A stretch of 64,000 nucleotides of DNA from Formicarius rufipectus (taxonomy: Eukaryota; Chordata; Aves; Passeriformes; Formicariidae): the NCBI GenBank assembly GCA_013399695.1, contig VXAU01002498.1, positions 248,001 through 312,000 on the forward strand. The letters are read 5' to 3'. Shown here one piece after another: positions 11,872 through 24,582 of this stretch. The notes under the pieces are model-generated. The model made no database searches. It was given only the letters and a program-made list of their open reading frames with translations, and was not told the origin of the DNA. The position numbers were made by a program, and so were the translations under genes. The stretch's first letter is position 1; every line of letters starts with the position of its first letter.

Positions 11872-14361
11872 AATCCTGACACTGTTATGTAGTGAAGTAG
11901 CTTGTTTTTATCAGTCTTTTTTTTTTCCAGCTCTTTGGGAGTTCATTGTTTTCAACAACTAAAAAGTGGTTGATTATCACAGATAAGCCAAATGAGATCA
12001 TCTGTGAATTGTAGGAATTCTGCCTGTACTCTGTGAGCCTTTCTAGCACAGGTGAGATCTGTTCAGAATTGATGTATTATGTCTTCATAGGTAAGACTGA
12101 AGTGTTTGGAATAGAGAGCTATTAAAGAGGCTTGAAATGAGGTACTGTGAGAAAGGAGTTTGATTGAAAAGGTAGAGAGTAATGAAATCCACCTAAGAAA
12201 TGAATTATAGGTCACACTGTATTACCAAAGGAACAGAATTAGTATAGCCCAGAAGAAAAGTGAGTGCGCACAGTATGACAACAGTCCAGGGCATATCTGA
12301 GGGGAATTAGTAAAATGAGGTTATTTGCTGTACACAGTGCAGACACAATAGACAGTAATGGGCTCAAACAGAAGAAAGGAAAGAGGTACAGATAGCAGCA
12401 AGAATTCTGCCAAAACACCAATTAGGCACTTGCATAAGTGCTGCTCGGGCTGCACGACATCCATGATAAGCTGCCACAGCAAGATTAGTCACAAAAAGTT
12501 GTATGGATTCTGCAAAGACCAAGAAGCCCCATCCCACAGGGCACTGTGCACTCTGTACCCTTGTCACTGTGGAGTAGATGATCTTTCAGTCTGTCAGAAT
12601 AAGATTATTTTATCTAGTTTAAGCAAAACAAAAAAAGCTCCCCCAAGAATATAGTTTGTTACTCTCTTTGTTCTTTTGAGTTAAAACGTGCTGTGACATG
12701 AATACTTTAAGCCAAGTCTAAGAGTCTAAGTGGGGGATGGAGAAATAAAAAGAGCTTTTCTAATTCAGGAGTCAGTGTTTTTGTTGGATCAGCAACATAT
12801 AACTCCTGCTGTGCATGGGCCATTGGAAATTAGAAAACAAAACAAAAAGACTAGAAAAAAACAAGGAAAAGAAATCAGTGGTCTTGATTCTAATGTGGTT
12901 GTCTGCCAGTTGCTGTGGCCTTGTACCTCTCCGAGCCTTGCTTCTGAGCCAAGGTCCAGTTAGGCAGGAATCACTGTGATCTCATGGACTCCCAACTTCT
13001 CCATTGCAAAAGGCCACAGAAGTATATATCTAATTTTAGATTTGCTTGTTGTATCCTGTTGAAGCAATTCTCTGCTGGTAAACTGAACCTGGAGTGATGT
13101 CTGTCTCAGGTACATTTCCATTGTCATTATGAAAATAGGAAAAAAGGTTGGTTGTGGGAAGGATCAAAGAGATTATAGAGGTTGAACTGGAAGGATGGAA
13201 GAGCAGAGCTGGTGCTAACCAGGAGAGAATAGAAAAAAATATATTCCTAACAAAAGATGAATTTGACCACCATGAAAGTTTAGGCAAGTATCCGACTGAG
13301 TTCAGTGGGGACTCAATTCATACAAATAGAAATGTACTGATGGGGCAAAAGTGGCATATTTTTCTGCCAGAACAACTTTGCTGACACTTATGAAAATGGG
13401 ATAGAAATGGCTTTACTGTCAGGCCTAGAAATTTTCTAGCAGAGCTAAACCAAAAATCCTTTATAACCACTGCACTTTTGTTTTCATTGTTGCAGAACTA
13501 GTGTTGTAACTTTATCAGTGTAGTCACTTCTTAGCACCATATATCTGAAGTCCTTAAAACTCAAGTTCCTGGATTTGAGTTAGACCTTTTCAAAGCAGAT
13601 TGAGTTTTGCTTCTGTTCTACCTTACAGCCAGAAGGGGCCAGATATTTCCTCCCTTGTTTCATTGCAGATTTAACTCAGCAGTTCTTTCCTAGCAGTGTT
13701 ACTTCTGGTTTGATTTGGCTAAAGAATGCTTTTAATGTATTGCATCCTATTAGGAATTGTGCACTGCTTGGTTAAAAAATTATTTTAAACATGACCTTGT
13801 TCCTATAGCTCTTCATTTTTCTGCCTTATCCTGACTGTAAAGCAGTTCCATGTCCTATTTGTATTGTAGTTAAGAGGAAAAACCCAGCAAGCCACTCTGT
13901 GTTCACTTTGTTCAAGGAGAAGGTTGCACTGGCCACTTCCATCAGCCAGTGAGGAGATGCTCATGTTATATATATGTGGGACAGGTGGGGTGCCTACCTG
14001 TTGGTGTGGTAAGAAATTTGTGTCAAGTATATTTGAAGCATGTTCAAACGGAGAGCTGCACTGCTGGAAACTCTATTCTTCCATTTGGGGAAACCGCAGA
14101 ACTCTGAATGTGCCCCTCAGGATGTTCTCTGCCTGGTCTCCAGCTCTGAGCTCCGTTACTCTTGCTTCCCACAACATTTCTGTGAGGTCTTTGGATGATT
14201 TTACAGTTAAGCAACTGCCAAAGAGAAAACAGTCTTTCATAATTTTCTGGTTCATGGACCATTCTGTTACAGTACATGAACGAGTTGTTATGCAGAATTA
14301 CAGTGTAGTAAGATGACTCACTCCAACAACTGTTATCAATGAACAAGTTGCTCAGTTACAT

Positions 14362-14385
14362 TATATGACACCATATATGACACCA
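14362..14385. repeat. Exact 12-bp tandem duplication
   Basis: Two perfect copies of tatatgacacca lie side by side. This is probably replication slippage, with no function implied. Confidence 0.85.
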
Positions 14386-15458
14386 AACTACCACACATAT
14401 CTAGCACTTAACATTTTTCCCTAAAGCTTCCTCTGGCCTCTGTTATATGACTGTCCTTCTGTTCTTAATGTAGAAATAAAATGTGACATGTAAGTTTGTG
14501 CCCTATTCCCTCTTGTTTTCTGGTACTTTTTACTTGAGAAGCCCTTTAAAACAACTGACCATCACTGTGTGCAAGGTTTTCTCCAGTCCCCTGGTTCTTT
14601 CATTCAAATTCCTTTTTTTTTTTTAGGCCATGTGTTTCCTAGGTTTACTGAACTAAAATTGTTTAGTAGACATTAGTCCAAATCAAAGCAGAAGCTGGTG
14701 TTTTTATTTTAGATCTCGTAATTATGATTTAAGATAATAATTACCCAGAGCTTATTTCTGCACTCAGCAATACTGAATTATTCTGCCCTTCTAGCTAAAG
14801 CCTTTCAAGATGGAGCAGAAGAGCAGAATATAATTTATATGTTTTCCTGAGGTAAAATCAGATGTGCCTGTCAATTCTTGCTTCCAAGATTTTACAAGAT
14901 CTGTAAATTAAGTGCTGTAGATGGTGTTGTTGCCTGCATGTATTTGACAAGAAAATCAGAGTTGATGGACGTTGATTTGCCACTGGGAACCAAAACCATT
15001 AATTGAAGCTATGGTGGCTAATCCATTACTTTGCTCTGCTTCATGGACCCTGACTTAACAGTTTTTGTTCCAATCAAAAATTCACTCATGCAAATGCACC
15101 TATTGTGATCAAAGTAATCAAATTTTTTGCTTGTAATTGGCAGGTCCAGGATTGGAGCAACACATGAACGTTTCATTGAGTGCTCCCAGGGCTGGGACAT
15201 GTGTCTGGGAGTGCTGGGGGGCAGGACAGCAAAGGCTGTTGCAAAGGCAACAGGACCATAAAGTACTAGTAATGCTGCCAATCTAACAGGAGTGTGAAAC
15301 GGGGGGTTGAATATAGATCTTTGAAAAGAACATGGAGGGTTTCGGTGCTTTGGTTTGTGTTTGTTTTTTTTTTTCCTTTGGATTTATCTAAGTAATAATC
15401 ACTCTAAACTGAGTGTACAGGAGAAGCTGCAGAGAAAATACAAGACTAGTCAGGTGAG

Positions 15459-15607
15459 GTGGTTTTTCTCTTTGTCTTTTTGTTTCGTTGGTTTGTTGAG
15501 TTTTGTTTTTTTTTTCTTTTGTTTGGGTTTGGTTTTTTTTGTTTCATTTTGGGATTTTTGGAGGTTTATGATTTTTGGTTTGAGGTTTTTTGTCTTTTTT
15601 TTGGATT
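15459..15607 (+). repeat. T/G-rich low-complexity tract
   Basis: About 150 bp made almost wholly of T and G, with TTTG- and TTTTGG-like words and little A or C. A shorter T-run precedes it at about 15360-15374. Frames of 131, 69 and 127 codons cross it on both strands, but they are phenylalanine-, valine- or lysine-rich artefacts of the composition. Confidence 0.85.
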
Positions 15608-15839
15608 TGCAGACTTGGGCTCTGAAAACTTTGGTTCTTGTGGAGTTTTGTTTACTCTCGTCTTGTGATGGAGGGAAAGAGTTTGAAGAAGAGGCTTTTA
15701 ATCTAATACATATAAAGTACAGTGAAACATTACTCTTGGAAGCCTCATGAATACATATGCTTTTATTAGTTGATATTTGGGGAATAATCTGAGCATCCCC
15801 ATAATAAATCCCTTTGTCACTGCTTGATAGCACTTGAAT

Positions 15840-15960
15840 TGATGCAAATCACAAATATGCTTGCTGTCCGTTTCAGAGTGGCCTAATTGAGATTAGCAAA
15901 TAACCTTTCCCATCTCTACAGTTTCTGTGTTAATAAATACACAACTCTAGTGCTACATTA
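15840..15960. promoter_or_regulatory. Candidate conserved non-coding element (weak)
   Basis: An exact octamer ATGCAAAT (15842-15849) of the POU-factor type lies about 35 bp from TAATTGAGATTA (15884-15895), which holds two TAAT/ATTA homeodomain cores. The clustering and non-repetitive composition are what vertebrate developmental enhancers often look like. There is no alignment evidence. Confidence 0.2.
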
Positions 15961-17589
15961 ACTGGTAAGTGTCTGAGATTCTCTGTGTATTGCTGCTGCC
16001 TTTTCTTAGCCCTATTATACTGAGGTATCTCAAATGCTGATTTTGGTTTTGGGATGTTGGAAGCTGTAGAGTTTTGTGACTTTCAGATGCTTCTAAGTCT
16101 GCACCAGTGTGGCTGAGGGTGCAATGTTCAGAGAGCCCTCCCTGCGTGGATTGTGGGGTAAATACGTTTTGAAAAATTTCAGCACGTTTTTCTGGTTTTA
16201 TGACAGAGCAAACATGAGGAGTGCCATGTGTGCTGACACAGACAAGGTCTGAGCAGGTAGCTCAGGTCCACATTTGAGGCATCAGCTGAAGCATTTAGGA
16301 GGCATCAGAATGGGAAATGTTTATTCTTGGTCCTCCTTTCGTTGAACATGTTGACCTGCAAATATCCCATAGTTTTAGTGCAAGTCCCAGCCAAGCTGCT
16401 ATTAGGGCTTAAAGAATCATTAAGTTTGGGTGAAAGGGTTTTATTTATGGAGAGAAGGAAGGGAATTAGAGAAGAAAAGCTCTTGCCCTTATTACATAGA
16501 TCTCTGTAGTAAATGTGTACCCTAAAATTTCATAATTAAGGAGATTTCTTATAATTTCTCATCCCTAAGTGACAATGCAATGACCTTGATCCTGATATGT
16601 TCTCAAACTAATATGCTATACATAATTGGGGTTAGAAAAGGGCCATAAAATGTCTAGGCTGGTGTAAATGTCCTATTTATAATATAGACTCTCTTGCATA
16701 AGTGCAAGGTCTCAGGTTGATTTTTTTAGCTTTATAATAATTAACATAGATAAAATAAACCTACATGTCCTTGGTTAAGACCAAGAGCAGTGTTAAATAG
16801 TACAATGACAACAGCATGTGCTTAATTTCTCAGCATTCCCTTCAGGAAAAAAAAAAATCTCTAAGCCTTTTGTACTGTTAATTAGCATAGCAATATTACT
16901 TTGCTGAACTGAAGTCACAATTCTCATTTAATAGTCTTCACTGTAAAGTCTGTATAATTGCTTAGCATTGCATGTGTGTGCACAGTTGGTACAGCACTGG
17001 CTGAAGGAGAGGAGAAGCTGCTCTCTGTGTGAGGAAGTCACTGAACCATGTTAAACAATTGCGGGGATAACTCTTATTTTCATGACTTTTGCACATGTAA
17101 CTCTGAACCATGAAACTCCATTCAGATAGATTTGTCTGCTTTAATACACCAGCTCTGTAACTTCATTAAGGTCAATTGCAGAGGACTTTTGCTGTTTTGT
17201 TGGCTGCCTTGGAGGGAATGCTTTGGTTTTCATTTGTCTTTGTCAAGTTACAGCATTTTATCTTGTTTAACATGAGCATCAGGAATGTCATATCTGGAGG
17301 ATGCTTTTTTTTCCCCGAATGACATCGAATATATTACTTTGAGGTCTCAGAGGTTAGTTGGGGTGGCAGAAGTATTGTTTTATTCAAGTGTTCTGGGCTT
17401 CCAGGGATTAAAAAAAAATCAGTGTGTCACAGATGCTAAAAATAGAACAGTTAAAGAAATTATGAAGTCCTGAAAGCGACATGTCTGAGCCTTGTTGATG
17501 GTGAAATTTTTAACCCTTCCCTATTTTTAATGGATGTAGAAATATGAGCTTGGTACACACACACCTGTGCTTTGGGGCAAAGTTCTTTG

Positions 17590-17890
17590 AGTCCCGAGAG
17601 AGGCGGCAGCAATGACCGTGCTGTTGGGAGTCTGTGCCGGTGTTCACCGCCAGCACCAAGGCCAGCGCCGGGCACAGCCCCTCTGTGGGAGCTGCGGCTC
17701 TGCCTCACCCCGGGCAGGAGCTGCTTCAGGGCTCTGCAGGAGGGTCACCTGAGCTTTGTGGGCTGAAATGAAAGCCTGTGCCATCAGTGCCCCCCGAACG
17801 GGCCTGCAGTTCAGGCTGCTGAGAAGCTCAGCTCTGCTGCAGGTCACGGCCACCAAGCCCTTTGCAGAAGGCTTTTGGAAGAGCTGGTGG
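17590..17890. other. GC-rich patch, sub-threshold CpG content
   Basis: About 300 bp clearly richer in G+C than its surroundings, with roughly a dozen CpGs, most of them between 17595 and 17850. By my rough count the observed/expected CpG ratio is near 0.5, below the usual 0.6 island threshold. An AATAAA-like hexamer follows at about 17926. It may be a GC-rich non-coding segment, an old LTR remnant or a weak promoter. I recognise no protein in the frames across it. Confidence 0.4.
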
Positions 17891-20451
17891 GCTCTTCAGT
17901 ATCAACTCCTAGTCAGAATATTTTTAATAAACCTCATCATCTGAGTGAGTGAATATGGGGAAGATAGATGTCATTAGTGTTTCTTCTGTCTAATAATCAG
18001 AGAGAAAAAAAAATATATAAATATATCACAGAATGTCAATCAATATAATAGATAACAGAAGTTTGGGAGGAGGGCAGATTTAATAAGGATTTACTCTTTA
18101 AATTCTTTATTTCCTTGACCTCTGTTTATAAGAAAGGAATTGAGCTACATAGCCAAAGACTATTCTTCTTTGTCAGGGTTGTTATTCTGTGTTTTTAGGG
18201 TTCTAGTGTAGGTCATGGAGTGTACCTCCAAAAAGGGAACATCAGGCTACTATAGCAGTGTGATTGTAGATCATGGAGTTCCCCAGAACTAGCTTTTTAT
18301 GGTGAATTTCCTATAGTTATCAGTATTTTTGTATGTACACTGTATATATTAATTGGTTTTGAATTCACATTGAAATTAAGAGTTTTGTGTAAACCTCTTA
18401 AAATTCATGTATGAAATTAATTTCAAGAGGAAATTCTGCAAAGGGCATCTGACCTGCTCTCTTCTTTCTTTATTTAATATTTATACTATGCATGCAATAA
18501 AAGCTATGCAGTGCTTTCCAGGAACTTAGGCATCTGGCCTGCTTCCAGCATGTGTTTCTGTAGCCAATGTTCTGGAATAGCTGGTGATTATATACCTGTA
18601 TAAGTGATTAAACACATTCTCATTACAAGTGAAGCTGAACAGGGTTTTTCCTTATGGTCCAGGACAACACGTTCCTCATCAGTGTTCTTTAATTACTTAT
18701 CTATTTCTCCTTCCCTTCCATTTCGTTTCTGCTCAGGACATTTTCTGACTCTGCTGACCATGTTAATCTTCAGTAGTGCCCGAGGGATTTTGCTTGTCTG
18801 CTCCTTTGGCATAGTCCTAAATTAGCTCTGTTCACATTTGTTCAGTATATAGCACTGTATTTAATAGGACAATCTCTGTTCTTCTGTTGGATAATTAGTA
18901 TTCCAAGATAGTCTTTTCTGTGACTGGTGATTTCAAGTCAGAACATTTGTTGGCATGATATTAGTTTTTTCTTCCTTGCTACTAATACACAGAACATTTT
19001 GTCAGCAAAGCCAGCAGTTTGACTCTGCTTGTCCTGTACTGACAGCTCTCTCACTAGATAGAAGTGTTGGATTCCATTTTCTTCAGCAAAGCTCAAGCTA
19101 AACAAATAATTCAATTCCCATATCGATGCTGGACACCTTCCACATTTTATCTAGGCTGGGCAGATGTAACTTTTTAAAGATAGCTCAGTGGGCTTTTTTG
19201 TTTTGGTTTTTGGTTTTTTCCTTCCCAATGCACGCTTTGGAACATCTCATTTGGGAGATAACGATGGTTACTTAGTATCACATTTAGAATAAAATCCCCC
19301 AAAATGTTGTCTCTTCAGGCTTCCCTGTCATTATACAAGCAGTCACACCTGCTGACTGCCATTCCTCAGCTCCTGGGAAGAACCTCTGGGTAGCCAACTA
19401 TGCAAGGATGTACTTGCTCACTCACTGGTTGGTGATTTCTTATACTACTGTCCTGTACTTCCCATCATTGTAAGAAGTTTGGCTTAATTTTAAGGCACTC
19501 CATGTATAGTTTTCTTTTGCTTCCTCTTTGTGTCTTTTCCCGTCCCACAAAGACTTGATGCAGTGAGTGTGCAGAAGACTCTACAGTATTGAAGCAGAAA
19601 AAAATGTTTATCTGCCTGTATGAAATAGATGTGGTGTCTGCCTATGGGGAAGTGCTTTTGAAATGCAAAGTATCATAGAATCCGAAATGTTCTATGCATG
19701 TTCATGCTGCAAGTAACCTGGATGAAGGATAGGAGAAGCCCAGTGGATTTGGGTTAAAAATGTGAAGACTGGCAGAAATGTTTTAGAGGTCTCCAGCAAC
19801 CTGTTGAAACAGCTGGTTGGGAGCACCAGCAGCTGTGAGCACTTCTAGCTCTTCTGTCCATGAATGCTCCATAAAGCTGTCATTAGCCCACTGAGCAGCA
19901 ATGCATCCCACCAGGATTGCCCCCGAGTGCCACAGTGGATTGCACAGTCAGCCCAGCAGAAGGAGCACTGACCTCCCTGAATGAAGCTTCTTCCAGTAGG
20001 AAAAGAGTAAATACTGTAGAGGCAGCAAAGGAAGAGCCAGGGGAGGGGAGAAATGAAGCAGGATAGCACTGAAGCTGTGCATTGGCTGTGAAGGTGCTGA
20101 GTTTTGGGGTTTTTTTTCCTGTTTATTTGTGTTTCATTTCACAGAACATGAGGATGCTGACCCCACAGTTAAGTTGAAATGCAGCTTTCTCTCAGCATGT
20201 ACTCTTTTTGTGTAAGGAAAAGTAGAATGATCAGAATTAGAGGAACTGAATTTTGGTATTTGGAAGTCTTAGACCAAGTGCCTAAAGACCAAATCCGACT
20301 GCTGAGACATTTTAGATGTATTTATGTTCTTTGTGTGTCCATTTTACCTTGTACAGAAAATAACTGGCAGAGAGGCACAAACTTAAAGGAAGGTGTAGTA
20401 AATATTCTGAACCACTCAATAATATTTTTCTCTTCCTATAAAGTTTTGTAA

Positions 20452-20475
20452 AGTCCCACTGACTTCAGTAGGACT
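20452..20475. repeat. Palindromic core, probable old amniote MITE-like relic
   Basis: Arms of 11 bp (agtcccactga and tcagtaggact) pair with one mismatch around a 2-bp centre. The wording is close to the palindromic middle of a widespread ancient sauropsid repeat ('...cccattgacttcaatggg...'). Flanking arms are not preserved, and I cannot name the family. Confidence 0.45.
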
Positions 20476-21173
20476 CTTCTTAACAACAGCTTTTTAATGC
20501 AACAATGAATGCTTGTATATTCAGTATTGCTTTCAACAGTAGTCTCTCATTCATAGAGGAAGAGAGAACAAAAACTGGAGAACAAAATCTAATAATCTAA
20601 GCATATTGGATGCTTGTTAAAATTCACCTGTCCTGGAATGTCCATTTATCATGATTATGACTGAACAACCAAGCTAAGAAAGGTGCTGCTTCTTCATTTG
20701 ATGCAAAATCATGATTTATTACCCTGTATTTTAGTAATGGTTAAATCTAATGAACGTTTCTGCATGACAAATCATTCATCTTCAGAGTAAAATTAGACAT
20801 GTTATTCTTTCATGTAGAACATTACACAGCAATTCATGGGATACAGAAATCTTGTATCACTAAATTATTGCCAGGGCAGTGGCTGCATATAAATTTGGGA
20901 AAACATGTGTGCATATTAATGTTTTAATATGATATAGCCTCCTGTTTGTAAAGTTACATAAATACTTTTGTTTGACCTAATCAATTTGCAAACTGCATTT
21001 TCCTCCATGCTTGTAAATTCCTTGTCATAGATCTAAAAAATATGTCTTGATGAATAATTGTCTCCTTTTCCATTCATTGTATTTACATACAGAAGTAGCA
21101 TGTTCCATCTTTAATTAGTGGATGCTATAATTAGTATTTTCTACCTGAAAGTACTACTGAACAGTGCAACTGC

Positions 21174-21200
21174 TTGTTTTTTTGTTTTTGTTTGTTTGTT

Positions 21201-21244
<44 letters not shown>
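21174..21244 (+). repeat. T/G tract ending in a 43-T homopolymer
   Basis: TTTG-type words (21174-21201) lead into an uninterrupted run of 43 T (21202-21244). It could be the antisense poly(A) of a retro-insertion lying to its right, but I see no target-site duplication and no recognisable element in the next 200 bp. Homopolymers this long are often mis-sized in assemblies. Confidence 0.9.
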
Positions 21245-21245
<1 letters not shown>

Positions 21246-21972
21246 AGATATTTTAGTATTACTGCCACTCTTTTGCTTCCAGGCAGCTCTTTATAGAGAT
21301 CCTCCTGAGTCACTTTGCAGTACAGTCAGCTGCCAGGTTAGGGGCTTGATGTTAATTCTTTAACAGAAGCTCCATGGATTTCATAAAGGAAAATCAGTCT
21401 TTAAATGTCCTAGTGGCAAAAAGATGATGTAAATTATTCCATAGATTTCTGTGAAAGTCTGCCTGCTTTATTCCTCTAACACTGTTGTAGTAACATATGT
21501 TTTAACCTTTTATTCATCAGGAAAACTTCAGGCAGACGGTGTTCTAATTAAACCATTTGCTGTAAACTGAGCTAATTCTGTGATGGTGGGAATAGACACT
21601 GTGCTAGAACTGGGGTTTTCAGAAGACCTCATGCTTCAGATGTTTATACTCTGGCCTCTCCTTGTGCATAAAGTGATTTATAGTTAGGGTGTCCTTATAC
21701 AATTATGTAATAATTGTAGTATCAGCAGGCCAGCCTTGGGACCTGTTTTACTGAGTGCTGTACTAGAGGAGGGTTTCTAATCCAGTAAGAAGCTGGTCTG
21801 GCATCTGAGGTCTCCTTAGTGGTCTTGGACAGTAGAGAATACAGGAATGAGAGAGCAGGGTCTGGAAGAGGTAAGGGACAGTGGTGGTGGTGATCTGTCT
21901 GGATGTGCTGGAGAGGGTAACGCTGCTGTAAGTGGCACAAGAGTCGGACCAAGGGAGAGGGAATTAGAAGGC

Positions 21973-21996
21973 AATTAGTCAGTTAATTAGTCAGCT
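21973..21996. repeat. 12-bp tandem duplication
   Basis: The unit aattagtcagtt is followed directly by aattagtcagct, with one mismatch. A further 'aat' continues the pattern. This is a small slippage product. Confidence 0.8.
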
Positions 21997-24557
21997 AATC
22001 TCCCACCCCATCTCCTCTCACCTTTGACCACTCCAGGTTCACTGATGCCCCTGAGTAACAATGTGGGGAACTGCTCAGAGAACAGGGCACTGCAACCAGC
22101 AGTAGCTGAGGGGATGAGATGGACGTGCAGAAGGGCAGGACCTGTCTGCATTCCTCTGCTAGGAGGGTCTCACTCTGTGTGAGCAGCAGTAGCTGTGAAA
22201 TGATGCCGTGAACTTCACTGAAAAAAAAAAAAAAGACTTCCTTTGCTTTCAGTGTTTTTCAGTATTTGGTATTATTTCAGTGTAAGTATTAGGTGAATTG
22301 ATATAATTATTTGCTATTATTCTCAGGTCAAGAGCTTAGAAATGCAGTGAAGGTGCATTAATATTTTTTGTTCTTTGAAGCTGTTGAATTAATTTGGTTA
22401 ACACATTTCAGTTTTTGGAGTCAACAAGGTGGTGATTTGAAATGAAACTTGGGAGTCTTATGCCACTATATCATTGTTAGTGCTTGGTTGAAAGTCCCAA
22501 TTATGGCAAGATTCATAATAAAACTCGGTAACAAAACAGCAGGTGAAGTGAGAGACTGGAAAGATAGATAAAAACTAGGTAAAATAATTAGCTGTCTCAG
22601 AGTTGATGTGGCAAAAAAAGCATCTCAGCATAACAAATAACTGCTACTGAAGGCAATCCATTATATGCAAGGAAAGGTAAGACAATTACTAATAGTTGCA
22701 GAATCCCTCCCAGTTTGGACATAGGCATGATTTTACTGTTTGCCTGTAATCAGTTGCATCTATTACAGAGAGGTCTCCTCCTTGTGATATGCACCAGCTT
22801 CTTCCCAAAACTTTTTCCCCTTTTTTCCCATCTTTTCTTTCTTACCTAAGATACCACCTCATGTTTCATCTTAATTACACTATGCTGGTTCACTTCTTTG
22901 GAGATACAAATGTCTTTGTTAGACTAGGTATTGTCATCTGTATCAGCCTGCTTTAAACCTCTGCTGTAGCAGAGAAAAACGTCACTGTTCCTCCCCCCTT
23001 GGTATGATACTGTGTGTGTTTCTCCATGAATTGTTTCCTCAACTGAACCTTCACATTTTATACCTCAAAACATACTCATACAGGGACAGGATGCCCAACC
23101 TTTCCCATCTGCAGTGCGGTACATGCAGCTTCCCCTAAGTTTATTCCATTTAGGATAGTGAAAAGGATCCCAGGGTGGATTAAGTGTCAGTATACTCTGC
23201 ATCACTTGAGAGAGGTTGAAGTTTTGGGTTGTGTTCTTACTTTCCAGTTCAGGGAGCAGGGAGGGACATCAGTCAGTACTTCTGGGAGCTCTTCTGTGCC
23301 TTCTGCAGGATGAGACAAAGCTCCCTGTTTGTTACTTTCTGGGCTTTTCAGAAGGTGGAATCACGTGGAGCAAAAAAGTTCATTAAAAGTGTAGTTGAAG
23401 ATGCTAAGGGGCAGTTGGAGGGGGGATTTTGGCAAGACTCAGTAGGTGAATATTTAGTTGCATGAATGACAGGAGGATATTTGGCCCCAACTTTGCCAAT
23501 GATGCAGTGCAAGGAATCTCTCTGGGGTTACTGTTGTCAGGGAGTTTTTCCAGCATGTCTGAGCTCTCTGTGGACTGACTATCTGGTAAAGATGATGCTG
23601 CCTACCACTGACACTGAGTCTGCTGTGTTCTAGGATGAGATTGTATTTTAAGGCAAAAAAGCCTTCCTGGTTTAAAAATAATAGTTAATAATTCTGTTGT
23701 TTATTGCTCTTAATGTTTGTTTTCTAATCAAACAGGACCTGAGAAACAGTTCTTGAGCCTTGTTGCCCTCAGGAGTGATTTTTACCTGTGACACCTTATT
23801 GAATTTACAGGGAAGATGTAGAAGACAGAGTATTAATGAGAGAAAGAATCTATACCTTGTGGCAGATCCTGGAACAAACACTGTACTAGAAGAGATTTGG
23901 AAGCTCTGTGCTATGTTTATAACAAAAATCAAGTTTATGTACTTACATTGTTTTGGTCCTTGGTCCTTTTGCTTTTCATCTTATCCTCTGTGGGCCCTTG
24001 TGTTAGCACAGAGCTTCCTGTAGTGATTCTTTGTCAGTGCTGATGGGACAGCACACAGTAGTGAGGGTCTACATTTACATGACTGAAGCTTTTTTTCCCC
24101 ACTTTTAAACTAAAGATAATTTCTGTTTGTATCCACAAACTTTACACAGTGATAAAGAATTGTGTTTGAGATGCTTCAGCACTTACTGCATTTCCAGTCT
24201 TGAGTCAGTCCTGGCTATTTTTTGGCATAAATCATAAGTAGCAAATAATGTTACACTCGGTAAAAGTAGGAACCTTTGGAATTCATAGTGGGGTGGGGTG
24301 TAACAGATATCCATAGCAGGACTGGACCACTTCTCTGGTTGTTGAAATCTGCCTGCTCATCTAAAGAACATCTTGGCTTAGTGAGTGGGCTGTGGGGAAT
24401 CTCCTAAGCAGACAGTATGTGTTTTATGAACAAAAAGGGGAAAATTCTGAAAAATCCATTTTACAGATGCTCAATGTGGGCACTCACACTAAGGCATGTT
24501 GGTGTTTTATTTCCTACCTGTGGAGATGAATGCCTGTTGGACTTGCCTGTGGGAGGA

Positions 24558-24582
24558 AACTTTTATAGTTCTTATAAAAGTT
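24558..24582. repeat. Perfect hairpin, 10-bp stem
   Basis: The arm aacttttata (24558-24567) and its exact reverse complement tataaaagtt (24573-24582) are separated by five bases. The stem is AT-rich. It is a possible cruciform or weak RNA hairpin with no known role. Confidence 0.75.

Larger units (their letters stand above)
11151..15350. other. Non-coding unique sequence with small old-repeat relics
   Basis: No gene recognised. It holds a CR1-like scrap at 11605-11645, a long-armed inverted repeat at 11819-11871, a 12-bp duplication at 14362-14385 and a 12-T run at 14613-14624. The longest open frame (13924-14316, 130 codons) has antisense frames of similar length beneath it and matches no family I know. 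At 13290-13320 a phrase resembling 'actgagttcagtggggact' may be another old palindromic repeat relic. Confidence 0.7.
15608..21173. other. Non-coding unique sequence
   Basis: No gene recognised. Contents: an enhancer-like segment at 15840-15960, an 11-A run at 16847-16857, a GC-rich patch at 17590-17890, an AT repeat-like patch at about 18003-18026, a short T/G tract at about 19192-19218 and an old palindromic repeat core at 20452-20475. A pyrimidine-rich acceptor-like sequence ends at about 18735, but every frame after it closes quickly. No open frame exceeds 90 codons. Confidence 0.7.

Noticed and set aside
15355..15833. Open frames of 131 (plus) and 127 (minus) codons
   Set aside because: They are created by the T/G-rich tract and consist largely of phenylalanine and valine, or of lysine, threonine and asparagine.
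19671..19700. 'tcatagaatccgaaatg', like the terminal CR1 8-bp repeats
   Set aside because: Only one near-copy, and the sequence beyond it does not continue as CR1.
22221..22234. 14-A run as a retrocopy tail
   Set aside because: No recognisable source sequence upstream and no target-site duplication.
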